Notes: generated from the letters alone by a model not told the origin. Numbered from the stretch's first letter, positions 46,441 to 57,374 are shown. The stretch: DNA of 64,000 nt from Haemaphysalis longicornis (GCA_013339765.2 CM023457.1:61001355-61065354), one strand, 5' to 3'. Made by a program: numbers and translations.

Positions 46441-47102
46441 GTGTTTTGGCAGCGCCACCATGTGGTAGGCACAATGAGTAATAAGAGAGGGGCATAAGTG
46501 ACAGGTGAGGGGGGTATTAGGAAGTAAAGATCGAGCTTGGGACGGGTGCGTTATAACAGGTGACGAACGAACACGCAAAAGCTCCGTCATCCTCGCTATG
46601 TGCGGTTTCGCCGTAAAATTACCCAAGATAACGTTGAAAAGGGAAACTGCCAATACTGGCGAAAAATCTGAGGACACCTGATTTGTTATTGGTTGTGAAT
46701 GCGAAAGCATGAGCGTCCAGCTGAGCACCTGAGACGCTTTGTTTCGCCTCGCGTTGTCGAAGGGCTTTGCAAAAGGAATGTTTTGCTTTGCCATGCGCCG
46801 CAAGGCTTCAGAAGATCCAAATTAAGTCAGCGTAAACATGATTTCCTAGAGCGTGGCTCCTAATTTTTCATTACGTATGCCAAGAGCAGTTTTTGCGAAC
46901 ATCGTGAAATGAATAGCGGAACAAAAACGGGGATGAAGAATGGAGATACAACATCAAGTTTCTATTTTTCAAAGGCGCACAGCAAGCGAGGTTATTTGAG
47001 AGCAAAATGTGTTTTTTTAGCAGTTGCTAAAACAGCCCAGTTGATCGGCTCCATTGTTTTAATTACTCTCGGCAATACGGGTGCCTTTATTCTTATTGGG
47101 CT

Positions 47103-47220
47103 TTAGAATTCGAATTCGAATTCGAATTAGAATTAGAATTTGATTGAATTTGATTTAGAATTAGAATTAGAATATTAGAATTAGAAATTAGAATTAGAAT
47201 TAGAATTAGAATTAGAATTC
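47103..47220 (+). repeat. (GAATTA)n / (GAATTC)n satellite
   Basis: Hexamer repeats start as GAATTC units and change to GAATTA and variants over about 118 bases. The minus-strand frame at 47181-47432 ends in NSNSNSN because of it. Confidence 0.9.
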
Positions 47221-49534
47221 CCTAGTGCCCACACCCAGTCGTCCTGTTCAGTTGGCGTTAAGCACTTCCAGTGCGTTGGCAATGCAGAAACGTGCGACAA
47301 TAAAATTGGAACTGTGTTGTTGCCTCCCCATTCTTCGTCCTTGGTCTGATGGCAGTTATGATTCAAGATGGGCACGCGAATGAGAATAACACATAAAATA
47401 ACGAAGGAGACGGGGCGGACTAAGGGTGACAAAATGTTGGACAGTCACTTTCCGCAAATGTCTATCAAAGGCTCCGTAAATCCTAATGAATGTTCTTTCG
47501 TAGAAGGTGCATATCCGTGCAGGCTGTAGAAGAGTGTTTGTCTAATGGCACTATCGACACGAAACAAGAAGAAATGGAAGGATTGGTACAGCGCAGTTTC
47601 AGATTGATAGCATGTCTCTTCTCGGCGATAATGATCCCCCTGTCATAGTAAAAAATATTTTTTGTTATCTCTCATCGGCCACACGGCACAAAAATAAAGA
47701 AACAAGAAAAAACGGGAAGATAGAAGGAGAATGAAAGAAGGAGAGAGAAGATAAAAGGAAGGGAAAGGCTGGGGGCTTAACCTGACGTCGAGTTCTGTCG
47801 GCTACTCTGCACTGGCGGTAGAGTGGGATTGGGATTCAGGGGAATAAACCGAGAGGGCGCGCGCGGATTGGGGGTAGGGGTGGAGATAGGAGCAGGAACG
47901 CGCGCGTCATGATAGTCCTTCGGTAATGCGCTGTAGTCGTTCGCGTAAATCTGCATCGCTGAAAAAAGGCGAAGGGCTTGGGTTGCATCCGGTGGAGTTG
48001 ATCGGGAGCATTGTCCCAAGATTTTCCCTACCATGGACGACCCATTGTCCAATGGGATCAGCTCACTGGCAAACAGATTTTCGTCCCGCGAGCGGAGAAT
48101 GGGAAATGATAAGGTACATGTTGGGTGGCGTCGTCAGCCCCACATGCGTCTCAGCAGGTCATTGCGATAAGAATGGAGTAGGCTTTCATGAAGGCTACTC
48201 CCAGCCACAGTCCACAAAGTCGGCTGGAATTGAGACAGCCTACACGAGAGGATGCGCCGCAGTAGAAGTTCCCGGATGTAGAGGCGGAGAGTCGCAAACT
48301 CCGGTGTTTTCCATTGATTCGTTTGAGTCATTTGTGTGATATTTAAGAGCGAAGCCTCCTCACGGCATCAGTAGTTCACTGCAGAACCACTGACTCTTAC
48401 GCTAGGAGCGCCTCTGTCCTATATATCTCATTCTTATGATCATTCTTATCTCATTCTTATGAACCTGATTCTTATGATCATTGGTAGATTGTGGAAGAGA
48501 CAAAATGAGTTGTTTGTCGTGGCCTGTCTTGGCAGGTTCATCAGACAAAGTTTCCAGTGATTCCGCAGTGACTTGGCAGCCACTTCAGTAAAATGTTATG
48601 GTTATTCAAGACAGCACGGTAGAATTTTTCTCAAAACTCCGTCACTGGCTGGATAAGAGACTTATAGCGCAGGGCTATCTTTGTCACTTTTAGGCTCCTT
48701 TCAACTACTCAATACAAACTTGTTGCAAGTTAAAGTGGTTTCGCCCCTTGGGGTAGGTTAGCGCCAATATTTTTAAATAGTTATTTTGTAAGGTTTGGGG
48801 TTGGTTTCTTCGCCGCAGACGCGTAAACAAAGCATGCGCAGAGCAGCCCTTCTGGAAGTTGCTGCGAAGAACCTATGAACCATTACTTCTTTCTCAATTC
48901 CCCCCAATGACAAGTGTACCGGATTTGTAGAGGAGGAGGAAACTTTGCTTGGCAGGAGGGCTTAAGGCCCGTTTGGAGGCAGTGGTTGAGGGAGCGGAAG
49001 GGAGGTGATGTGGCCTTAGGTAAAGGAAGCTTGACAGGCATCCTCGAGGCGGTAGGAAGGCTGGGTTGGTACTGGGAGCAGACTGCTCGTGCTAAAGCAC
49101 TTTGAATGCAAAATTGTGCAGTAAATGTGAGGGGTGCGGCTTCGACAGTACGAGGGCTTCTTTAAGATTCACAAGTCATTAGTAGGCTGTGAGGGAGGGC
49201 ACTACTAGGAAAAATTTCAAGCACGCGGGCCACTTAGCTGGCGCAGCAAAACCTCCTACTGTTTAGTTAGCCAGGTATACTAAACCATATTGCTCGATTT
49301 TATAACGCCTGGTTACAGCCGGGAATCATTTCGTTTTTTTTTTTTATCCTTGTGACAAATATCCACATAGGAACACTTTCCCGACGCGTATTCGCTTTAC
49401 CATACGATTCTGAATTCAGAACAGATTGGACAGAAGAGTTTCCAGCCCTGCGAAATAAAACTCGCCTTTTACCACTTCGCCGTTACAGAAGATCTATAAA
49501 GCGCGGTGTAGTGTAAACTACAGATTGACTTAGA
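47221..49534. other. Unannotated stretch
   Basis: I see no gene with support. Frames at 47777-48052 (minus) and 47926-48339 (plus) overlap and lack motifs. A short direct repeat TGATCATTCTTATCTCATTC-like region lies at about 48430-48480. The plus frame 48914-49105 (VWRQWLRERKGGDVALG region) is tryptophan-rich and looks coding-like but I cannot place it; a retrotransposon scrap is possible. Confidence 0.45.
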
Positions 49535-49720
49535 CACCCGCCATGGTGGCTCGGCGGCTAAGGCGTTGTAGTGCGCAGCTAAGGACTCTGGGTGAATTCC
49601 GGCAGTGGTAGTCGTTCTTCTGAAAGAGGCAAGAGGCGACAACGACCGTCTGTCGACATTTAGGCTGATGCTAAGGGGGACTCACCTCTTAACATTAATA
49701 TGAGACTTGCTAGTCCATGA
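49535..49720 (+). mobile_element. Highly degenerate Ruka-like SINE
   Basis: GCCATGGTGGCTCGGCGGCT then AAGGCGTTGTAGTGC (49541-49575) retains the box-A region and the following constant part. Box B is unrecognisable (TGGGTGAATTCCGG). The body has only CTTCTGAAAGAGGCAAGAGG in place of the usual CTGATGGAGGCGAAA block. It is an old copy. Confidence 0.6.
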
Positions 49721-52037
49721 ACCACGGGCTTAAAAAACCATCGTTCACGAATACCAAATCTTTTACAAAACATACAAATGTCCGCAGCAGCCTAGTTTGG
49801 TTATTTTAGAAATTGATGGCATCTGTACTTAAATAATTACACAAAACATTTACACACACAAAAGCGTCATCTAGTGAAAACTGCCTAAACCAAAATGTTT
49901 TTCTTAATTTTTTATTTCGTTAAATTAGCTATGTATTTCTAAAACAAGCAAACTAGGCCACAAGAAGTTTTTATGGATTTTTAAACCTTTTTGTATTGGT
50001 ATACTATGCTTTTTCAGCCCGTAAGTCATGAATTAGTTAAGTCTCCCAGGAATATAACCAGGTGAGTTCCACTTAAAGAACCGCACGTGCTAAAATTTAA
50101 CCCTAAGCCCACTCCTATAAGTTATGCTGCACCTCATAACACGGTGAGTCTAACCCAAAAAGCTGAATTTGAATTCGAGATCGACATAGACTACCGAGCT
50201 TATTAAAGTTTGTGGGAGTGCAAATCCACCCCAGCCTTTTTGTATTATTTATTGGGCGTACATACAGCCTCTATGGTTGGCAACCGGGCAACCGAGCAAC
50301 CCAGCCACTCAAGCACCATGGCGTGTACGTGAAAAGTTAATGGACAGAATTCGTAGTGATCCTAATAAGAAGCCGTATACTTCACAACCATATAAAAATT
50401 GCTATAATCTCGCTACTCCTTCCACTGTTCATTGATATAAGGGTCCGATCACTAATCAATATATTACCAATGGGCTAGGAGCTAGACGATACCACACTTC
50501 ATGCGGCCCGTGAACCCACCGTAAACCATAATATACAGCGATACGAGGTACGGGCTTAACGTTACGTTCCTTCGTGTTCATGAAGCAGCAGTGGATGTCC
50601 TGTACGGAGCACTGGAGGTGTGGCGAGAAACCAAAAAAAAAAACGAAATCTATGTGTCGCGAAAAATATTTGAATCCTAGACCCGACAGCACTTACCTGT
50701 CATTCTCCAGATAAGTTCATTTTGTCTCAGCAATGCATTGTTTGCAGAAGGTATTGTAATAGTAATATCAAGCACTGCACATTGGCGTAAGCCCATGCAT
50801 GAAAAAAAAGATAAGAAACTGCGATAAAAAGGCTCGCACACTTCCTCTAGTGATATCATTTGAGCGTACGGCGGGTGTCCTTGAGGGGTGTGAACTGCTG
50901 CTGAAGAGATCTCGTTCCAGAAAGCAGAATTCCCCGCTAACGCCTAAACGGTAGAGAAGGAGGAGCCAGGATTCGGTTTCATTGCGACTGTGAATGTGAC
51001 TTTTTATGGTTTTCAGCCTATTGTGGCATTGCTGCTAATTATGCTATATCTTTCACTAACAAACCATGCTGGGTTGGGATCTTGGTAGGACCTGTGACAA
51101 TGACCACAGCCTTCAACGTGCTGAACATGCGGCCGTTACCGCTATCTCCCAACCCGAATTCTATGATGAAAGTGTGGATTGCCACGGGCGGGCAGTAGGG
51201 TGCACATAGTTTTTTTGAAGCTGTAGATGTGGAACAATAAAATAAAAAAGAGGAACGTAACACGAAGATCAGGAGGTAAAATCAGAAAAACGATGAAAAT
51301 TTTCAACGTTTAAAACATTAGCATGCTCTGATATCTCTACGTAAACTTGCAATTGTTTTCTTCATTTTTGTCTTTTGTCAGCTGCCCAAAAATAGCGCAT
51401 TGTTGTAGTGAAATGCGACCTCCCTATTTAGGATTGGTGTTTATAGGTTTCCGTTTTTTTCTGGCAGGCACAGTCGCCCCCTCCTCCCCACAAAGCCGAA
51501 TTTTTCACGCGAAGGGGCGGGTAGTGCTGTCTAGGACTCTCCTGTGGGCAGAATTGCTGATGAATGGGAAAAGCAATGTAGGAAAGAAATAATTCCACCT
51601 TATACCACACAAATAAGTGCGGCAATCTGGAAGGCAGATTGCCATCGATTTTGTTTGAAGCTTTTTTATAACACCCTTCTTCAGAACACAAAGCACCACA
51701 CTTTCGCGAAGAAAATGCACACTCGGCAGGTAGGAAACGCGGTACTGAAATATGCCAGTTCGTTCCACTGCTTTTGGGTTCTTCAGAAGAGCGCAACATT
51801 GCCGCCAAAGCAGGGCGACAAACTTCCGCACACCTCGTTCCGTCCCCACCACAGTACACGCATTGCAAGGTGCGAGTCTTCAAGGTCAATGAAGCGGGCC
51901 TGCTGACACGTAAAAACACTCCTGCGGCTGATTTTTTCAAATACACGGCTTCACATTCAACGTCAGAGGCCGGGAATCAAGCTTGGACAATCCACAAGGG
52001 AAGCTGGCAAGCCGATGAGTCTAGTAGGCCTTGGAGA
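49721..52037. other. Unannotated stretch on the 3' side of the membrane-protein gene
   Basis: There is no second gene that I can support. The minus frame 51428-51946 (172 codons) and plus frame 51544-51906 overlap, and neither has a clear domain. On the minus strand a consensus splice donor (CCG|GTGAGT, about 52038-52046) lies about 40 bases past the stop of the gene at 52084-52623. This stretch could therefore hold a 3'-UTR intron. No AATAAA for that gene was found on the minus strand close by. Confidence 0.45.
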
Positions 52038-52083
52038 CACTCACCGGCTATCCACTCCTAGGTGCGAGGCGGGGCGTTGATTC

Positions 52084-52623
52084 TCAGTACGTTTTGTGGA
52101 CCGTCGCCCGAGCAATGCAGATGACCATGCAGCCGACCCACACGAGGAACGGGATCAGGAAAAAGAGCACGGGTGTCAAGAGCATCAGCTTTTCCTCGAG
52201 GCTGTACGGCCGCTTGCGTCGGTGGTGGTGGAAAGGCCGGTGCGACTCGTTCACGAACCTAGCCTCAATCCAGGCCACATCCCCTTCGAGGGTCTGCACG
52301 GCTACCAGTTCGGCCATCGATGCATCAATGTGTCTGCTCAGCTTTGGTTGCGTACCGTGGTTGTTGCTGCCGTTGGAGGACGAGAAGAGCATCTGAAGAA
52401 GCCGTCGCACGTCAACGAACGGCATTCTCTGCTCTTGCCTGCTGGGGCCGACGGTGGTGGCGAATATCTCGAGGCCCGTGATGGGCCTACCGCCGTCCCC
52501 TCCACCGAGTGGTTGAACCTCTTTGTGGACTTCGCGACGGCCACGCGGGGACTCGCACAAGCAAGGCACTAGGGCCAGAAGCAGCAGCAGCAGCACTGCC
52601 GGCCAGGCCGCCGGGCCGTGCAT
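52084..52623 (-). CDS. Small type I membrane protein, function unknown
   Basis: 179-aa frame starting at the ATG at 52623 and ending at the TGA at 52086-52084. I start here because the residues right after it form a signal peptide: MHGPAAWP then VLLLLLLALVPCLC (cleavage probably near residue 23). The lumenal part has N-glycosylation sequons NGS (84) and NES (125), a PITGLEIFATTVGP segment (47-60) and a basic HHHRRKRPY patch (132-140). One transmembrane helix follows at about 147-170 (MLLTPVLFFLIPFLVWVG..). A 9-residue tail, ARATVHKTY, ends the protein. Codons are GC-rich at third positions, unlike the surrounding AT-rich repeats. The frame is uninterrupted. It probably is a single coding exon, or the last coding exon, of a host gene. 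I do not recognise the family; a type I receptor-like or secretory-pathway membrane protein is the structural reading only. Confidence 0.72.
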   Translation of the reverse strand: MHGPAAWPAVLLLLLLALVPCLCESPRGRREVHKEVQPLGGGDGGRPITGLEIFATTVGPSRQEQRMPFVDVRRLLQMLFSSSNGSNNHGTQPKLSRHIDASMAELVAVQTLEGDVAWIEARFVNESHRPFHHHRRKRPYSLEEKLMLLTPVLFFLIPFLVWVGCMVICIARATVHKTY

Positions 52624-52641
52624 CGCTGCCTGGCGGAGCAA

Positions 52642-52737
52642 TCAGTGCCACGGGAAGCCGCGGCCTGTGGTGTCGTCGTAGCGCTTGGCCCGGCGTGGCG
52701 CGGCGTCGCTGAAGAAGCGGCGACCAGGCCAGGGCAT
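52642..52737 (-). CDS. Possible upstream ORF, 31 aa
   Basis: A short ATG-to-TGA frame (MPWPGRRFFSDAAPRR..PWH) ends 18 bases before the ATG of the membrane-protein gene, in a different frame. It is rich in basic residues. If the leader is transcribed without splicing here, scanning ribosomes would meet this start first. It may equally be untranslated or intronic. Upstream, at about 52906-52916 on the minus strand, is a TATA-like CTTATATATTC, and at about 52876-52882 a GGTAAGC donor-like site. Confidence 0.3.
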   Translation of the reverse strand: MPWPGRRFFSDAAPRRAKRYDDTTGRGFPWH

Positions 52738-53289
52738 CGTCAGTGGTGGATGAATTAGCGACTTCGGGCCAGCTGCGCCGGTACCCAGGGCACAGAGGCT
52801 GATGCCATTCCTGCTGTTTTCTTTTCTCCATAAAAAGAGGCACACCCACTAGTGGGGATTGACCTTGGCCTTATCAGCTTACCGTACACATTGCCTCAGC
52901 CTATTGAATATATAAGAGCTCAATAAAGCGGTTGTTGCAATTATTGCCGGCTTCTCCAGTTCATTCTGCAGACAACCTGACCAAAATAAAAAGACGAAAC
53001 ATTGTCAATTCACATTTCGGGAAAATAAACGTAGTCAGAAAAAAAAGGATCGCCATAAATGAATTAAGGTGAGGAAGCACATATATATTGCCAGCTGATT
53101 CTTAGCTGAACTAGCACAAACGAGCGCGTGTAACACTGGGACATTTTTTTTTATTTCTGCCTCCGCACCAGGAACATGGCGGTGTTTCGGTACGGTTCGG
53201 CAAAATGTACGTAACCACCATTATCATCGAGACTTGGTGCAAGACGATGTTTCACGCTATGCGGTGTAAACGTCTCTACACCTTGGACG
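52738..53289. other. Upstream region of the membrane-protein gene
   Basis: It holds the presumed leader and promoter of the minus-strand gene. The TATA-like site and donor-like site are described with the upstream ORF. On the plus strand, TATATAAGAGCTCAATAAAG at 52909-52928 could be part of a retroelement end and makes the promoter reading uncertain. Nothing else is recognised. Confidence 0.35.
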
Positions 53290-53897
53290 ACGTATGTGGT
53301 GGTGACGTTTATTAACGGGCGGGCCTAGGATTGCGTGGTATGCGGGCAATTGTTCCCACGATCAGCACCTTACTACTGCTATGCGCGGGAAATCACCAGG
53401 AGTCACTAAGGCTTGTGTCTCTCAAAAACCGGAGGGTCAGGCGCAAAATGCCTTTCCGTGTGATCCAATGGCCGGAAGGGAAAATTACATCGTCCAAAGA
53501 GGAATGCCGAGCTGCTCTCCGTCCAAGTTCTTTAAAGAAAGCTACCCGCTCCGTCGCAGGCACTCCGCAGTTCATAAAAAAATGTCCGACGTCATCTGTT
53601 ACACCCCACGTTCGCCACAGGGGCGAGGAGATAAGGTTCAGCTTTTGAAGCCACGCAAGTGTCCTTGCAGAGTAGGTCCGGATGCGGAACAGTAAGGATG
53701 CCTCTGTACTCTTGATTCTTTTGGTAACCCAAAATTGGTATTGGCGTCCCCACAGAGATCGGAAATATTCTCTAATGATGTTTTTTTCAAATGCGCCATT
53801 CGTCTGGAGCCATTTTCAGAAAATAAGTACAGGACGTCGCTCCACGAGCCAACTGCTCCGCGGCTTCATTTCCAAGCACTCCTACGTAGGAAGTAAC
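53290..53897 (-). mobile_element. RNase H-bearing LINE, 3' part (split by hAT-like element)
   Basis: Read on the minus strand from 53897, VTSYVGVLGNEAAEQLARGA is the end of an RNase H domain. After a frame break comes FWVTKRIKSTEASLLFRIRT, then ARTLAWLQKLNLISSPLW and DDVGHFFMNCGVPATERV. This is the terminal R-x-x-H/Cys-type segment of R1/I-like LINEs with its first Cys residues lost. The ORF ends in SLSDSW and the 3' end has TTAATAAACGTCACCACC near 53291-53310. The 5' continuation lies beyond the hAT-like insertion, at 56686 onward. Confidence 0.8.
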
Positions 53898-54253
53898 CAG
53901 TGTTGTACACGTTCCTCTAAAATAGGAACGAAAGCTCGTTTCCCGTTCCTTCCTAATTTTGAAACCAGTTCCCGTTACAAGTTCCTTTATTGCGAAAGGA
54001 ACGCGTTCCAGTTCCAATTCAAAAATTGGAACGTATCGTTACATTAACGTTACAATTAGGTTTTTAAATTAAAATATAGTGTCGGACAATACTGGGGCGA
54101 AATTAAGTGAGAAATTAAAAACTCATATCGAACTAGGTATATTATACGAATATTAACACCGCCGGCAGCAGATTATCTGGAGATAAAAATATTCAAAAGA
54201 AAAACTCCTAGGCGAATTTTTTCAGCGAGCACCGGACAAACTCCCGACGGCTC

Positions 54254-56215
54254 TAGGACATTTTGGTGCAAGATGTTTCGTAGCGGAAATTTCGGTGTTG
54301 GACATATCGGTTACAGCTTTCGGTGCACGGACATTTCGGTGTACGGACATTTCGGTGCGCAACTTTTCGGCGACCAAATTATCCGGTGCTTGCCTGTTTG
54401 CGACAGCCGTTATATTATTATTTCCGCTTAACGTTGGTTATGGACAACAATCTGGAGCAGTGAATTTATTTTTTGATTGATGCCTTATTGAATCTTTCCC
54501 AGGTATTTTTTAAAAATTCTACATTTATATATATTTTTTAATACCTATTCCTGGGACACCTGTATTCAGCCGATTGAATTCTTTAGCACACGTGTTTTAT
54601 TCACAACAGGTTGTTATTTATATTCGTCTTTTAGCTAAGGCAATTAATCCGTGTTTATGATAGTCCCCCGACCCCTTTTTTGTATTTTTAAAATTTACGC
54701 ACCCTCAAATTACATAAATTACATGCACACTCTCAATATCCAAACATAACGTAGCTTCCCCCCAGAATGCAGAAAACCTTATGAAGGGCATTACGTTGGA
54801 TTGGATGCCTAGCTGAAATGAATTTGCGAACTCTGGTCTAGGATATTGTCGTGGAGGAAGAACCATGCCTATATTCACCACATTTTAATTCTTTGACCTA
54901 GCGCCCCGAATAGCGGCCCCCCCACCTCCTCGCCTGCACGCTCGAATATAGGTCAGATTTCTGTTTCTCAGTGGCTAAGGCGTTGCGCTGCTGAGCACAA
55001 GTCGCGGGTTCGTTTCCCGGCCGCGGCGGCCGCTTTTCTGATGGAGGCGAAAATGTGTACGAGATTTCGGCGCACGATAAAGATCCCCAGGTGGTCAAAA
55101 TTAATCCGGAGCCCTCCACTACGGCGCGCCTCATCGCCTGCGTTGCGTCGTCGCGTTAAACCCCACAATCAATCAATGTCTGTTTCAGTCATATTATTTT
55201 CGGTTTCCCCTGAAAATCCTACAGGCGTGGCGGAGTTCATGGTCTCCGAAGCCTCACCGCAGTGATACAGGAAAAAGCTTTACATTCACCAGGAGCTCAC
55301 AAACCTCTATAATGTGCAACAAAAAGCCACCCAAAAGCCGCTGAGAACACAATTATCGTTTGCTGGCACGCCCTTCCGCGCGTCGCGGTCATACCGATGG
55401 CGCCCCCACTCCAGGAATCGCTCTTTCTTCGCCCTAAGTCGCCCCATTAGGAATCGACTCTTCACGTGGCGCATATCATGGACACCCCAGGCATAGATTG
55501 CTTTCTCCAATTATAAAAAGCTAAAAAATTGAATAGGCTAGTGTGACGAGAACTGCAACAGTCGTCTTCAAGTTTTCGAAGTCCAGTTGACGCAATGGTG
55601 AACCACAAGTGACAACCCCCCTCTCTCTACCAACGGCCGGTAGCCGGTGGGACGCAGCCTTCCTTCCCCAACGCCACCGTAAGTGCGATCGTTGGTTTGT
55701 TTGTTTTAAGTAGAACCGACACCGAATGCAACGAATACGACATTGATGAGAAAATAATTAAAACGCAATGCACACGCGCTTAATCGTTTTCTGTTGTTTT
55801 TGGCGGATGTTTTGCTGTGAGGGAGCAGCAGCGTCTTGCACCGTGGGTGAAGTGAAAGCAAAGCGCTTTGGTAACACTTAAAGTAAGGTGTTCACATGAA
55901 TGTTCAAAAAAGGTTTAAAGGATGCAAATTAACAACGTTAATTTACCATCTACTACAGAAATTGGTTTAACTTGGCAATGCTCCGCTAGGTTTTAGCGTT
56001 CGTTTCCACGCACGAGGCGCAAGCACAAGTCTCGAACGTAAAATATATCACGAAATTACAATAATAAAGCTAAAATGTTCAAAGAATGCCTAGGACATCC
56101 CGTGGCTCAATGTCTGGGCCAAGACGTCGTACACCAAAATGTCCGTGCACAGAAAAGTCCGCACCGAAACGTCCTCACCTAAATGTCCGACACCGAAATC
56201 TCCGGATCCCGTATT
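54254..56215. mobile_element. Nested foldback with GGACATTTCGGTG repeats
   Basis: At about 54254-54385 the motif GGACATTTCGGTG and variants occur seven or so times. At about 56120-56213 the complementary CACCGAAATGTCC and variants occur five to six times in inverted order. The two arms pair with each other and enclose about 1.75 kb. It may be a separate element inserted in the hAT-like one, or its inner terminal array. No transposase is recognised. Confidence 0.6.
54968..55178 (+). mobile_element. Ruka SINE, 5'-truncated, with target duplication
   Basis: Begins at TCAGTGGCTAAGGCGTTGCG, inside box A. It keeps box B (GGGTTCGTTTCCCGG), the GATGGAGGCGAAAA block (missing the short piece after it), GGCGCACGATAAAGATCCCC, TACGGCGCGCCTCATCGCC and an (AATC)n tail. 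The 8-bp repeat TCTGTTTC flanks it (54960-54967 and 55179-55186), so both borders are firm. It sits inside the foldback at 54254-56215 and is thus younger than that element. Confidence 0.9.
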
Positions 56216-56685
56216 AGACAATCTTTCCCCCAGGGACCCTTCTATCGCCCAACGCGCGTCCTGGCCTCCCCAGACAACGGTGAAAGGTGAAAAGCATTCT
56301 CGCGGCTACGCTATTCACCCGTCGAACGCCGCGTAAGTTCAACCACCATAAAAGCAAGCACAAGCTGGGGCCGGCTGCGTGGTTATTTTTCTGCCTTTGA
56401 CCTTCGAGGAAGCACTTACGGCTGAAGGGCGGGCAAATTGACCAGCTTATAGGAAGAGAAACGCAGTAGCGACTTGTGGATTTTTGTACTCGAGCTTGAA
56501 TCAAAAACAGCCAAATGCGAGCAATGTAACGGCAGGAACGCCGTTCCTGCCGTTCCTTCAAAAACCTAACGAGTTTCCCGTTACAGTTCCACCGACACTT
56601 AATGGAACGGTGGCGTTCCTCCGTTCCTCCAAAAAGAACTAGTTCCAAGAACGCCGTTCCTTGTACGTCGTTCCGTACAACAATG

Positions 56686-56835
56686 GAAGGAACCTACTGG
56701 AAGCGAACGCTAAGGCCGTTTCCATGTAGCTTTTGAAGGAGAGATAGGAACCGTTGGCAAGCTTTATCTACTAGAAATCCAAGCTACAAAGTTTTAAGGC
56801 TGACTTGGAATTCGTTAGAATTAAACGTAGATCTG
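56686..56835 (-). mobile_element. RNase H-bearing LINE, 5' side of the split copy
   Basis: On the minus strand the frame CQRFLSLLQKLHGNGLSVRF, then Gln, stop, Val-Pro-Ser leads up to the insertion point. In this part of RNase H the residue before VPS is normally Trp; here the codon is TAG in place of TGG. The reading continues in phase at 53897 across the hAT-like element. The LINE fragment fades out by about 56835, so the copy is truncated. Confidence 0.72.
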
Positions 56836-56939
56836 AAAAGTTATGCATAAGAATTTACTTGGTATAATTTCCACGAATCAGAAAAAAAAAATGTTTTATC
56901 GAGATATCCGAAGCCTGCGTGAACTGAAAAAAGAAAAGG

Positions 56940-57110
56940 AAAAACGAAGGGAGAGAGACAGAGAGAGACAGAGAGAGAGCGAGAAAGAGAGGGAGAGAGA
57001 TGGAAAGACACCTTAATTGCACACTACTCTGTAAATAAACGTGACCCGTGCTTGTCCCCATACTGCTTGTACCATCAGGGGTATTGACCAAAAATTGATA
57101 TCCCTCTTTA
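56940..57110 (-). mobile_element. (GA)n tract with minus-strand retroelement 3' end
   Basis: GA-rich run at about 56951-57000 (GAGAGAGACAGAGAGAGACA and similar), then TGGAAAGACACCTTAATTGC. On the minus strand GCAATTAAGGTGTCTTTCCA(TC)n again gives the TTAA-then-TC-tail form. The upstream element is not identified. Confidence 0.45.
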
Positions 57111-57177
57111 TGTCTAGGCATATTCCGAGAGTCCCGTAAGGTTTTGCAGCAGGCTAACTTCCTCCCTTCTTGCATAG

Positions 57178-57374
57178 GCGCCTATATTTTCTACCTGCTG
57201 GCTGCTGAAGTGAATGGTTCTTTTGCATTGAATGGAATTGACAACTACTCTTCTGAAAAGAAAAGGTCAACTATCATTTTCATGCGCCCCAGAGGACCCG
57301 AAGAAGTAGTCAAATGCGTTTGCATGCATGGGTGCATCAGTGCGCCTTCTTTTATCACACGAGAGCTTGGTTAG
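57178..57374 (+). CDS. Possible terminal exon, unrecognised
   Basis: A pyrimidine tract followed by TTGCATAG ends at 57177 and looks like a 3' splice site. The frame after it reads GAYIFYLLAAEVNGSFALNG, then STIIFMRPRGPEEVVKCVCM, then HGCISAPSFITRELG and a stop at 57374. Composition is protein-like, with one NGS sequon and three close cysteines, and the frame is open back across the acceptor. No family is recognised and no partner exon is visible, so it may be chance or a transposon scrap. Confidence 0.2.

Larger units (their letters stand above)
53898..56685. mobile_element. hAT-like DNA element, 2.8 kb, non-autonomous or composite
   Basis: Terminal inverted repeats CAGTGTTGTACACGTTCC at 53898 and, as complement, CATTGTTGTACGGAACG ending at 56685. 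Both ends have multiple GGAACG/CGTTCC subterminal motifs (53911-54030 and 56535-56680), typical of hAT ends. The 8-bp flanks GAAGTAAC (53890-53897) and GAAGGAAC (56686-56693) match at seven of eight bases, as an hAT target duplication should. The element interrupts the RNase H coding region of a LINE, which confirms both borders. No hAT transposase frame is visible. Inside are a foldback and a Ruka copy. Confidence 0.82.

Noticed and set aside
51428..51946. 172-codon minus-strand frame with a C-x2-C-x5-C-x3-C pattern (CVYCGG..)
   Set aside because: A competing 120-codon frame lies on the other strand, the cysteine spacing matches no zinc knuckle that I know, and codon use is unlike the gene at 52 kb.
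52905..52930. Plus-strand TATATAAG and AATAAAG as promoter or LTR signals
   Set aside because: The two signals are adjacent and no LTR ends (TG..CA) or plus-strand gene could be defined.
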